Origin: an uncultured Campylobacterales bacterium
Lineage (GTDB): Bacteria > Campylobacterota > Campylobacteria > Campylobacterales > Arcobacteraceae
Assembly (NCBI GenBank): GCA_938084175.1
Contig: CALKDR010000001.1
Span: 1 to 64,000 of the forward strand
DNA: 64,000 bases
Direction: 5' to 3'
The notes beneath the pieces are model-generated. The model was not told the DNA's origin and did no database searches. It saw only the letters and a program-made list of their open reading frames with translations. Positions 50,565 through 59,931 of this stretch are shown here, piece by piece. Position numbers and translations under genes: made by a program. Every line of letters begins with the position of its first letter. The stretch's first letter is position 1.

Positions 50565-52315
50565 CTTTAATAAAAAAGTATATTTTATTACTTTCTTTTA
50601 TTTTATTTTTTAACGCTTGTTCTGATAAAAAGAAGCTGAATTAAAAATAGGCTTTGTCTCTGGATTAATTGGAAAGTACTCTTCATTAGATACTAGTATT
50701 AAAAATGGTTTTACATTGCTTTTGAAAAAATTGATTATAAAATTAATAATCAAAAAATAAAAATCATTCAAAGAGATGATAATTTTTTAGGAATACATGT
50801 AGAAAATTCAGAGAAAAAATTCAAATAATAGTACAAACATAATTCAATATTTAAAAATAACCAAAATAAATACACAGATCTTAGCTTCAGTACGCTAAAA
50901 CTAATCAGTTTATTCAAAATGGGGGAAAAGCTGTTGAAGGAGTTCTATTTTCAACAGAATATATGAGAACTCACAAAAGAAATAGTTTACAGATTTTATA
51001 AAACTGTATAAAGAAAACTATAATAAGAAAGCTTTAATAGTTGAAACTCAAAGTTATCAACTTGGGAAAATTTTAATAAAAAATCTTAGGGTTTCAAGTG
51101 ATATTTCTACATTGAAACAAAGAATTATTAATCACAAAACTTATCAAGGATTACAAGGTGAAATAATTTTTGACAAGTATGGAGATGTTACTAGAGAATA
51201 CTTTATGATGAAAGTTCAAAATGCACAATTTGCAAAGATTGAAAATTAATTATGTAAATAAAAATAGTTGAAGAAGAATCTGATAATATTGTGTCAAATA
51301 TTGAAAACTTAGCATTATTAATAAAAAATGAATATACCAAAAAAATTATCTTACTTACAGATTTAATAAGAATTGAAAAAGAAATATCATCAATATTAAT
51401 ATTAGATGAAAATGGTTTATTAATAGAATTTTCTTCTAAAATACAAAATAATAAATTAATAAAAGGTTTTGATTATTCTAATATGAAGCATTTTATAAAT
51501 GTTAAAATACATATAAACCCTATTGGTCTGATGTTTATTTATCTAATAGTAGTTTAAAACCAGAAATTTCATATTCTTTGAAAATAGATAAAAATCATAT
51601 TGCAATACTTATAAACATTAGACAACTTATTAGAAAACTTTAATGTAATGCATAAAAAAGTTAAAATTAGAGAAGAAAAAATTCTTAGTGTAGTGGAAAA
51701 AAATAGAAAAAAAGATATTCAAATATTTGAACAATCAAAATTAGTATCAATAAGTGAATGATTGGCAATATTACACATCAGTGGAGACAGCGTCTAAGTA
51801 TCATATCAACATCAGCAACAGGATTGATAATGCAAAAAAAGTATAATATGCTAACAGATGAAGAAATCCAAAACTCATGAATTATAATAAATACTCAAAC
51901 GCAATATTTATCAAAAACTATTGATGATTTTAGAGACTTTATAAAAACAGACAGAATTGTTATAAATTAAGATTTAAAAGTTTGTATGCAAAGTTTTATA
52001 GAACTTGTAGGTCCTAGTTCTAAAACTAACAACATAAACCTAATTTTAAACTTTGAATAAAATATAAAAATTAATGTTTATCAAAATGAGTTAAATCAAT
52101 GTTTATCAAAATGAGTTAAATCAATGTTTAATCAATATTTTAAAACAAAACATCAAAGTAAGGGTACGGAACTTGGTTTACATATGGCTTATAATATAAT
52201 TATAGAAGTAATAAAAGGTTCAATTACTCCAACGAATGTAACATTTACTTATAAACATAAGAAATACTCAGGTGAGCACTTTTATATCAAATTACCGAAT
52301 TTATATGAAATTTAG
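50565..52315 (+). pseudogene. Decayed sensor: periplasmic-binding/lipoprotein N-terminus, cache-like region, histidine kinase
   Basis: KKYILLLSFILFFNACSDK / LKIGFVSGLIGKYSSLDTSIKNGF; IIFDKYGDVTREYFMMKVQNAQF; SSILILDENGLLIEFSSK; HQWRQRLSIISTSATGLIMQKKYNML; FKTKHQSKGTELGLHMAYNIIIEVIKG; many stops and frameshifts. Confidence 0.85.
52073..52130. repeat. 25-bp tandem duplication (about 2.3 copies)
   Basis: AATGTTTATCAAAATGAGTTAAATC twice (52073-52097, 52098-52122) plus partial AATGTTTA. Confidence 0.95.
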
Positions 52316-52392
52316 AAAATCTTAAAAATTTTTAATTATAATGCATTGCTAGACAAAATATATTACAAATATTATAATTATTAAGGAAAAAA

Positions 52393-52758
52393 ATGAACGC
52401 TTTAGTTTTAATAGCACATGGAAGTAAAAGAGCATTATCAAATGAAGAATTTTTAAAGTTAGCAAATGAGATAAAAGATAAAGACACAAGTTTTACAAAA
52501 ATTGAAGGTGCATTTTTAGAACTTGCAAGTCCTAGTATTGAAGAAGTATCTGAGAAATTAATTTCGCAGAATATTAGTAAAATATATTTTTATCCATACT
52601 TTTTAAATTCAGGAAAACATGTAAGTGTTGACTTACCGGAGATTATGAATGAATTAAAACAAAACAACCCATCTATTCAATTCAAATTATTAGATCATTT
52701 TGGAAAATCAAGTAGAATTAGTGATATTATTTTAGACGATATCGCTTCATCTTTATAA
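52393..52758 (+). CDS. CbiX/SirB-like sirohydrochlorin chelatase family protein
   Basis: ALVLIAHGSKRALSNEEF, IYFYPYFLNSGKHVSVDLPEI. Confidence 0.85.
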   Translation: MNALVLIAHGSKRALSNEEFLKLANEIKDKDTSFTKIEGAFLELASPSIEEVSEKLISQNISKIYFYPYFLNSGKHVSVDLPEIMNELKQNNPSIQFKLLDHFGKSSRISDIILDDIASSL

Positions 52759-52786
52759 AAAGTTAGATTTAATCTAACTTTTTTCC
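52756..52786 (+). terminator. Rho-independent terminator after cbiX-like gene
   Basis: AAAAGTTAGATT-TAATCTAACTTTTTT. Confidence 0.85.
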
Positions 52787-52821
52787 TCTATTTTAATTAA
52801 CTCTTCGATTATAGTTTTTTT

Positions 52822-53030
52822 TGACCCTGTAAAATAAACTGTGTAAATCCAAGGGACTTAAATTCATCTAAAATACCATCTGTTGATACTTCTTTTCCTT
52901 CTCTTATTTGTCTTTTTAATTCTTCTTTATTTAATATATTCATTTATAAATCCTTGAATAAAATATACTAGATAAATTTTGTCTAATATATTTATATTTT
53001 TGGATTTACACAGTTATTTTTACACTATCT
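52822..53030 (-). mobile_element. IS256-like internally deleted remnant (about 209 bp, MITE-like)
   Basis: Imperfect ~28-bp terminal inverted repeats GACCCTGTAAAATAAACTGTGTAAATCC / GGATTTACACAGTTATTTTTACACTATC; between them a minus-strand ATG with MNILNKEELKRQIREGKEVSTDGILDEFKSL running directly into the far terminal repeat. Confidence 0.6.
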
Positions 53031-53045
53031 TTTAAATGAAAAGAT

Positions 53046-53795
53046 TTAAAAGTTAAAATCTTCTCCAAGATAATGTTCACGTACTTTCTTATCTTGTTTA
53101 ATTTCAGCACTAGTTCCGCTTGCAAGTAAAGAACCCGCTTTCATAACATAAGCTCTATCACAAATTTCTAAAGTCTCTCTAACATTATGATCTGTAATTA
53201 AAACTCCAATATTAATTTTTGTTAGTTGTGCAATAATTTCTTGAATGTCTTTTACAGCAATAGGATCAACACCAGCAAAAGGTTCATCAAGAAGTAAGAA
53301 CTTTGGGTGAGATACTAAAGCACGAGCAATTTCCGTTCTCCTTCTCTCTCCACCTGAAAGTGAAACACCCTTTCTTTGTCTTATTGGTTCTATATTAAAT
53401 ACTTCAAGAAGTTCTTCAACACGCTTATGCTGTTCTGCTTTATCATCTGTTATAATTTGAGCTGCTAGCATTAAATTATCTTCAACAGATAAGTCTTTAA
53501 AAATAGAAGATTCTTGTGGTAAATAACCTATTCCCCTTAATGCTCTTTTATGTAAAGGTAAAGATGTGATATCTTTATCGTCGAAGAAAACTTGACCTGA
53601 ACTTGGCTTCACTAATCCACATACCGTATAAAAAGTTGTAGTTTTACCAGCACCATTTGGTCCAAGTAGTCCAACAATTTCACCAGAATTTACTTCTAAA
53701 GAAATTCCATGTAATATTTGAGTTTTTTTGATTGCTTTTGTTATATCTGTAATTCTTAATCTATGCATTGATTTTATATTGCCTTTTATTATCAC
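53046..53795 (-). CDS. lptB: LPS export ABC transporter ATP-binding protein
   Basis: GLLGPNGAGKTTTFYTVCGLV, LSGGERRRTEIARAL, FLLLDEPFAGVDPIAV, ITDHNVRETL; true start likely MHRLRI. Confidence 0.95.
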   Translation of the reverse strand: MIIKGNIKSMHRLRITDITKAIKKTQILHGISLEVNSGEIVGLLGPNGAGKTTTFYTVCGLVKPSSGQVFFDDKDITSLPLHKRALRGIGYLPQESSIFKDLSVEDNLMLAAQIITDDKAEQHKRVEELLEVFNIEPIRQRKGVSLSGGERRRTEIARALVSHPKFLLLDEPFAGVDPIAVKDIQEIIAQLTKINIGVLITDHNVRETLEICDRAYVMKAGSLLASGTSAEIKQDKKVREHYLGEDFNF

Positions 53796-54174
53796 ATTTT
53801 TCTATTTCTATTAAAATCACATTATATCCATACTCTTCTAATAAATTTTGTAATTTTTCATCGCCCCACTCTACAAAATGAGTTCCACTTTTTTCAAATT
53901 CTTCAAGCATTCCAAGAGCTATAAAATCTTCTAAACTTTTATTATAAATATCATAATGATATATATCATTTGAATAAACACTTTGTAATGAAAAAGTAGG
54001 AGATGTAACTAAATCATCTAAACCAAGTGATTTAACATAGTTTTTAACAAGAGTAGTTTTCCCACTTGCTAAATCACCTCTTAAAATTACAATCACATCA
54101 TCAACTATAATATTTTTTAATTCATTAGTTAAAATATCAATTTCTTTTAATGCTAAGTTATATTTTTTTACCAA
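53761..54174 (-). CDS. tsaE: tRNA t6A threonylcarbamoyladenosine biosynthesis ATPase
   Basis: VILRGDLASGKTTLVKNYVKSLG, SPTFSLQSVY, HYDIYN, FVEWGDE. Confidence 0.92.
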   Translation of the reverse strand: MVKKYNLALKEIDILTNELKNIIVDDVIVILRGDLASGKTTLVKNYVKSLGLDDLVTSPTFSLQSVYSNDIYHYDIYNKSLEDFIALGMLEEFEKSGTHFVEWGDEKLQNLLEEYGYNVILIEIEKCDNKRQYKINA

Positions 54175-54182
54175 ACTAATAC

Positions 54183-55163
54183 CTATAATTGATTTGAAAC
54201 TTTGATTATTTGTTCAAGCTTTTCTTTTGCTTTACCATTTAATAAAGCTTCTCTTGCAATTTGTATTCCATCTTGGAAATCTCTTGCTTTTTCATCAACT
54301 ATTAAAGCTGCGGCTGTATTTATTAAAACAATATCAAGTTTCGCACCTTTTATATTGTTTGACAAAATTTCTTTTGTTATATTTGCATTAAAAGCTGCGT
54401 CTGCACCTATAATCTCTTCTTTTGGAGCTAATTTCAATCCATAATTTTCAGGATTGATTTCAAAATCTTCAATTCTTCCGTTAAACAATGAAGTTCCATA
54501 AGAAATATCAGATATTGATATTTCATCCATTCCATCTTTTGAAGATACAATTATTGATCTTTTTGTATTTAATAAATCTAAAGCAGATGCAATTTTATTG
54601 ATATATGATTTATCAAAAACACCAATTAATTGTTTAGAAACAGTTGCAGGATTTGATAAAGGTCCTAATATATTAAAAATTGTTCTATGTGGAATACTTT
54701 TTCTAATAGGCATAATATATTTCATTGCAGGATGATGATTTTGAGCGAACATAAAAGTAAAACCTGTTTCTTCTAAAATCTTTGCAGAGTTTTCAAGTGA
54801 TAAATCAAGTTTAATATTTAAAGCTTCAAGCATATCAGCACTTCCACTTTTACTTGTAATACTTCTATTTCCATGCTTTGCAACATAACAGTCACAAGCA
54901 CTTAAAAGTATTGAAACAGTAGTTGAAATATTAAAAGAGTTTGATTTATCACCACCTGTTCCACAGTTATCAATAATTTTTTCTTTTAAATCATAATGAA
55001 CAGGTAAAGGAATCAAATGATCTCTCATAGCACTAGCTGCTCCTGCAATTTCACCAGCAGTTTCTCCTCTTTCATAAATTTCTATTAAATATTCTCTTAC
55101 TTCATCTTCGGGTAATCTATTTTCAAAGATATCATCGAATTTCATTTTTGCTGTATTAAACAT
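54183..55163 (-). CDS. trpD: Anthranilate phosphoribosyltransferase
   Basis: DNCGTGGDKSNSFNISTTV, AKHGNRSITSKSGSADMLE, FNILGPLSNPA. Confidence 0.95.
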   Translation of the reverse strand: MFNTAKMKFDDIFENRLPEDEVREYLIEIYERGETAGEIAGAASAMRDHLIPLPVHYDLKEKIIDNCGTGGDKSNSFNISTTVSILLSACDCYVAKHGNRSITSKSGSADMLEALNIKLDLSLENSAKILEETGFTFMFAQNHHPAMKYIMPIRKSIPHRTIFNILGPLSNPATVSKQLIGVFDKSYINKIASALDLLNTKRSIIVSSKDGMDEISISDISYGTSLFNGRIEDFEINPENYGLKLAPKEEIIGADAAFNANITKEILSNNIKGAKLDIVLINTAAALIVDEKARDFQDGIQIAREALLNGKAKEKLEQIIKVSNQL

Positions 55164-55419
55164 TTAATTCTCCTTCAATCTTTTCTACATATTCTGCCAT
55201 TTTAGATTTTGGCGTTGATTTTACATTTGGTATTTGTAAAACTTTAAATTTGTCACTTTTTTCAAGATATCTAATTTCTATAATATCTCCAAGCTTGACT
55301 TCTTTAGCTTTTTTAACGCTTTGATTATTTATAAAAACAACTTTATGTTGTAACATATCTTCAGCAACTGCTCTTCTTTTAGTAATATTTACTGCATTTA
55401 AAAATTTATCTATTCTCAT
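55156..55419 (-). CDS. S4-domain RNA-binding protein
   Basis: MRIDKFLNAVNITKRRAVAEDMLQHKVVFINNQSVKKAKEVKLGDIIEI. Confidence 0.88.
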   Translation of the reverse strand: MRIDKFLNAVNITKRRAVAEDMLQHKVVFINNQSVKKAKEVKLGDIIEIRYLEKSDKFKVLQIPNVKSTPKSKMAEYVEKIEGELNV

Positions 55420-55463
55420 AATAAAGATTATAACTAATTTTAGATAAAATATTAGCCATAAAA

Positions 55464-55477
55464 ATAATGATAATCAT
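55464..55477. promoter_or_regulatory. Fur-box-like palindrome upstream of argG
   Basis: ATAATGATAATCAT matches the core of GATAATGATAATCATTATC; 11 bp before the argG ATG. Confidence 0.3.
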
Positions 55478-55488
55478 AGGATAAATTT

Positions 55489-56730
55489 ATGAGTAAAAAA
55501 GATGTTAAAAAAGTAGTATTAGCTTATAGTGGTGGGCTTGATACTTCAGTTATATTAAAATGGCTTCAAGATGAATATAATGCAGAAGTAATTACATTTA
55601 CAGCAGACTTAGGTCAAGGTGAAGAAGTTGAACCAGCACGTGAAAAAGCACTTGCGATGGGTATTAAACCAGAAAATATTTTTATTTTAGATATACAAGA
55701 AGAGTTCGTAAAAGATTACGTTTTCCCAATGTTTAGAGCAAATGCAATTTATGAAGGTGAATATTTATTAGGAACTTCAATAGCTCGTCCTTTAATTTCA
55801 AAAAAACAAATTGAAATTGCACATAAAATGGGTGCAGATGCTGTATCACATGGAGCTACAGGAAAAGGTAATGACCAAGTAAGATTTGAATTAGGATACT
55901 TAGGACTTGATTCAGAAATTACTGTAATTGCACCATGGAGAGAATGGGATTTAAATTCTAGAGAGAAATTACTTTCTTATGCTCAAGAGCATGGAATTTC
56001 AATTGATAAAAAGCATTTAGATGCAGATGGTAATCCAGCAGTAAGTCCATATTCAATGGATGCAAATCTTTTACATATTTCATATGAAGGTTTAAGTTTA
56101 GAAGATCCAAATGAAGAACCTGAAGAAGCTATGTGGTTATGGTCTGTTTCTCCTGAAAATGCACCTGATAAGGCTGAGTATATTACAATTGCATACAAAA
56201 ATGGTGATCCAATTTCAATTAATGGTGAAGAAATGTCACCTGCTACAATTTTAAGAACTTTAAATACATATGGAAACAAACATGGTATTGGAAGAATTGA
56301 TATTGTTGAAAATAGATATGTTGGTATGAAAGCACGTGGTTGTTATGAAACGCCAGGTGGAACTATCATGTTAAAAGGTCATAGAGCTATTGAATCTATT
56401 ACTTTAGATAGAGAAGCTGCACACTTAAAAGATGAATTAATGCCTAAATATGCTAAGTTAATTTATCAAGGATACTGGTTCTCACCTGAGAGAGAAATGT
56501 TACAGGCTTCAATTGATGCAACTCAAAAAAATGTAGAAGGTAGTGTTAAACTTAAACTTTACAAAGGTAATGTAATAGTTGTTGGAAGAGAATCTTCAAA
56601 ATCATTATTTTCAGAAGCTCACTCAACGTTTGAAGAAGATGAAGTATATAATCAAAAAGATGCAGAAGGCTTTATTAGACTTAATGCTTTAAGATTTATA
56701 ATCGCTGGTCAAACTCAAAATAAAAAGTAG
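55489..56730 (+). CDS. argG: Argininosuccinate synthase
   Basis: [44 protein letters not shown]. Confidence 0.97.
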   Translation: MSKKDVKKVVLAYSGGLDTSVILKWLQDEYNAEVITFTADLGQGEEVEPAREKALAMGIKPENIFILDIQEEFVKDYVFPMFRANAIYEGEYLLGTSIARPLISKKQIEIAHKMGADAVSHGATGKGNDQVRFELGYLGLDSEITVIAPWREWDLNSREKLLSYAQEHGISIDKKHLDADGNPAVSPYSMDANLLHISYEGLSLEDPNEEPEEAMWLWSVSPENAPDKAEYITIAYKNGDPISINGEEMSPATILRTLNTYGNKHGIGRIDIVENRYVGMKARGCYETPGGTIMLKGHRAIESITLDREAAHLKDELMPKYAKLIYQGYWFSPEREMLQASIDATQKNVEGSVKLKLYKGNVIVVGRESSKSLFSEAHSTFEEDEVYNQKDAEGFIRLNALRFIIAGQTQNKK

Positions 56731-56735
56731 AAACT

Positions 56736-57236
56736 ATGATATTAAAATTTAAAGAGTTTTATCCAGTTATTGCTCAAAGTGCTTGGGTTGCCCCAAGTGC
56801 CGATGTTATTGGACAAGTTACAATGGGTGAAAATTCATCTATATGGTTTCAATGTGTAATTAGAGCAGATGTTAGTACTGTAACTATTGGTAAAAACAGT
56901 AATATTCAAGATTTATCAATGATTCATACAGATGTTAATTCACAAACAATAATAGGTGACAACGTTACAATTGGACATAAAGTTATGCTTCATGGTTGTA
57001 AAATTGAAGATAACTGTCTAATTGGTATGAGTGCAACAATTTTAGATAATGCAGTTATTGGAAAAGGTTCAATTGTTGGAGCAAATTCATTAGTTACAGC
57101 AGGAAAAGTGTTTCCAGCAAATTCTTTGATTATGGGAAGTCCTGCAAAAGTTGTTAAGCAATTAAATGATGAAGATGAGCAAGGTTTGATTAATCATGCA
57201 GCTCATTATGTAGATTATAAAAACGACTACAGATAA
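56736..57236 (+). CDS. Gamma-carbonic-anhydrase family protein (left-handed beta-helix)
   Basis: SSIWFQCVIRADVSTVTIGKNSNIQDLSMIH, VTIGHKVMLHGCKIEDNCLIGMSATILDNAVIG. Confidence 0.93.
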   Translation: MILKFKEFYPVIAQSAWVAPSADVIGQVTMGENSSIWFQCVIRADVSTVTIGKNSNIQDLSMIHTDVNSQTIIGDNVTIGHKVMLHGCKIEDNCLIGMSATILDNAVIGKGSIVGANSLVTAGKVFPANSLIMGSPAKVVKQLNDEDEQGLINHAAHYVDYKNDYR

Positions 57237-57253
57237 AATATACTTAAAAAGCC

Positions 57254-57281
57254 TAGCTTAGTATTTTTAAATACTAAGCTA
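57254..57281. terminator. Bidirectional terminator hairpin between convergent genes
   Basis: TAGCTTAGTATTT-tt-AAATACTAAGCTA followed by ATTTCTTATTT. Confidence 0.8.
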
Positions 57282-57286
57282 ATTTC

Positions 57287-58180
57287 TTATTTACACTTAC
57301 TATAAGCTTTTGTTAATTCAGCATCTAAAATATCAAAACTCACATTTTCCATAGTTTCAATTATTTCAATCATTACAACATTATCTTCTCTACCGTTCCA
57401 TTCTTTTATATAAGTACCCTCTTTATATCCATTATCTTGCCTAAATTTATTTAAACAATTTTTTCCAATATAAAGTTTTTGTAGCCAAGTAAATGAAAGA
57501 CCTGAAATTTTACAAGTTCTAAAAAACTGATCTATAAATCTTTCAATTACTGAAAATGATGGCATATTTCCTGTTTGGATTGCCAAAGCAATATAAGATA
57601 GTTTTTCAGATTCTTTAATCATTAATTTTACATCAACATTTTCTACTGCTTCATAAATACAATGAGTATTAACTAAAGATACACCTTTAGGTACATTTGT
57701 TTCTTGTAAAATATACGACATTAAAAAATGCCAAATATCAACAAGCTCAACATGAACATTATTCATATCAGGATCAGCTGCTATATTTTTCCAATGTTTC
57801 CAAGGAGCAGAATCAATTAATTCAGCAACTTCCATATGTATACATCTAAGCCAGTTAATCTCTTTACCGAACTTGTTTACACCTAATTCCCAGTTCTTAC
57901 CATTTGTAGAATCATTTAATTGTTTTTGTAATAAAAACATTTCTTCTAAAAGTGAAGTTAAAGGTAAACGCTCTTCAACAACACTATCTAAAGCAGTATT
58001 ATTTGGAAGTTCACCCTCACCTTTTAATAAATGTACAATTAAAGATACAGTATTTGGTACTTCATCTTTTTCTTCCCATTCTAGAACATCTGATGATGTA
58101 ACGCCTATATATCTCATAAAATCTTCAATTGACAAAAATCCTAATGATTTAATACTTATTTTAAAATCTTTATATAACAA
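57287..58180 (-). CDS. All-alpha (dimeric) dUTPase with N-terminal HTH-like extension
   Basis: NGKNWELGVNKFGKEINWLRCIHMEVAELIDSAPWKHWKN, VELVDIWHFLMSYIL; N-terminus FLSIEDFMRYIGVTSSDVLEWEEKDEVPNTVSLIVHLL. Confidence 0.85.
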   Translation of the reverse strand: MLYKDFKISIKSLGFLSIEDFMRYIGVTSSDVLEWEEKDEVPNTVSLIVHLLKGEGELPNNTALDSVVEERLPLTSLLEEMFLLQKQLNDSTNGKNWELGVNKFGKEINWLRCIHMEVAELIDSAPWKHWKNIAADPDMNNVHVELVDIWHFLMSYILQETNVPKGVSLVNTHCIYEAVENVDVKLMIKESEKLSYIALAIQTGNMPSFSVIERFIDQFFRTCKISGLSFTWLQKLYIGKNCLNKFRQDNGYKEGTYIKEWNGREDNVVMIEIIETMENVSFDILDAELTKAYSKCK

Positions 58181-58205
58181 ATTTAACTCTCCTGTTGTAA
58201 TGGTA

Positions 58206-59250
58206 ATTTTATTTTCTATCTTTTTTCATTTAATACATCGCATGCATTTTTGATTATATTTATAAGAGCTTGAACAATTTTATTTAAATATACATGAAAT
58301 TTTACTTGTGTATTTAATTGTACTGAATTAGCTTTTAATAAATATCCTAAAATCAATAGATTTGTTACCCATCATTTTTGTAAGTGGTATTTTTTGAACT
58401 AAAATTGAAACAGCTTGTAAAGGTTGTCTCCATTGATGTGTAATCATTGAAATCATTTCACCCATTGCTGAGTGTTTTGATTGTTTTATTAGTAAATTTT
58501 GTTGACTTTCTATAACTTGTTTAGAAGTAATATCTTGACTTATTGCATCAAATCTAATAATTTTAACCTATACTATCAAAGTTTGGATAAATAGTTGTTT
58601 CAACCCAATAAAACTATCCATTTTTTTAGTATTTTTTATTTCTCCAGACTTTATTGTTTCCCATAAATCATCAATTATTTTATGTGCTGTATCATTATGC
58701 TTTAATAAGCTTTGCGTTTGTCCTACTAATTCCTAACTTGTATATCAGTTAATTTTACAAAAAGCTGAAGAAACTTTTTGTATTTTTCCTTTTAAATCTG
58801 TTCGAGATAGGATAACTTGTTTATCAACAATATCAGCAGACTTACTTAAAGCTTTTTGTATATCTTCTGCTTTTTTACTATATGTTTCTAGGAAATTTAC
58901 AAATATTATGTCTGTAAGTTGATCAATTTGTATAAATTTATCTAAAGTATTAGTTTTAAGTTTATTTAAATAGTTAAGAAAATCATTTATTGCTAAAGAT
59001 TGCCCTACTTTTATTTTTTCATTATTAATCCAGTATCTAATTATTACAAATTTATTTTTTCAAAATTATTAATTTGTTCTTTTAAATGCATAATATTACT
59101 TGTATTATTTTTGTTTATAAAAATTACGATCCATTTTACTAGATTGCTTAACAACAGTAGAAGGAATTTGTTGTGATTTAAAACCATAAGGTTTTCCTTG
59201 TTACCAAGTTACATAATAATGAATATATTTTTGACAAATAATTCTTTTCG
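58206..59250 (-). pseudogene. PAS-domain sensor histidine kinase remnant
   Basis: Minus-strand pieces RTDLKGKIQKVSSAFCKI, GQTQSLLKHNDTAHKIIDDLWETIKSGEIKNTKK, QNLLIKQSKHSAMGEMISMITHQWRQPLQAVSILVQKIPL; frameshifts and stops. Confidence 0.85.
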
Positions 59251-59258
59251 TAATCATC

Positions 59259-59831
59259 TTAAACTTCCACTTTACTTTGAATTGCTTTTGATAAAGATAA
59301 AATATCTACATTTTCTAAGCTAACTCCTGTTGGAACTCCTTGAGCAATTTTTGTAAATCTGATTTCTTTATCTTTTAGTTTATCTTCTATATAAAAGATA
59401 AAAGCATCATTTGCAATAGATGGAGTAATTGCAAAAAGAATAGTTTGCACTTCATTATTATCAACAAATTGAGTTAAGGAATCAATTGCATACTGATCTA
59501 ATTCTTCAATAACAAAATATTTCCCATCAAATTGCTTTGAATCTTCAATAATAAAAATATCTTTTGCACTTTGTACTATACACATTTTAGTGTTATCTCT
59601 TGAATCATCTAAGCATACTTCGCAGATTTCATGTTCACTCATAGAACCACATTTAACACATTTTGTAATATTTTTTAATGCATTTTCTATACTGTGTGCA
59701 ATTTTTATTCCACAATAATTATCATTCATAACTACATGATACGCAAGTCTTAAAGCTGATTTCTTTCCAATTGTAGGTAAAGATTCAAATGCTTCAACAA
59801 GATCATAAAATTTTTCTAGGCCTTTTTTCAT
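59259..59831 (-). CDS. recR: Recombination mediator protein
   Basis: LPTIGKKSALRLAYHVV, CVKCGSMSEHEICEVCLDDSRD, LFAITPSIANDA.. Toprim region. Confidence 0.94.
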   Translation of the reverse strand: MKKGLEKFYDLVEAFESLPTIGKKSALRLAYHVVMNDNYCGIKIAHSIENALKNITKCVKCGSMSEHEICEVCLDDSRDNTKMCIVQSAKDIFIIEDSKQFDGKYFVIEELDQYAIDSLTQFVDNNEVQTILFAITPSIANDAFIFYIEDKLKDKEIRFTKIAQGVPTGVSLENVDILSLSKAIQSKVEV

Positions 59832-59841
59832 GTGGCGATTA

Positions 59842-59893
59842 TATCTAAAAGTATCTAAAATTAATTCATTAAAATTTTAGATACTTTTAGATA
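59842..59893. promoter_or_regulatory. Perfect 21-bp inverted repeat in the recR/dnaJ divergent promoter region
   Basis: TATCTAAAAGTATCTAAAATT - aattcattaa - AATTTTAGATACTTTTAGATA. Confidence 0.75.
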
Positions 59894-59931
59894 AAATCGC
59901 GAACAAATATAAATTATATAGGAGTTAATAA

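Noticed and set aside
52073-52130. Possible CRISPR-like repeat
   Set aside because: Copies are directly abutting with no spacers; it is a simple tandem duplication.
50113-58253. Antisense ORFs at 50113-50406, 54202-54444, 55983-56279, 57873-58253
   Set aside because: Each lies opposite a conserved gene (glnS, trpD, argG, dUTPase).
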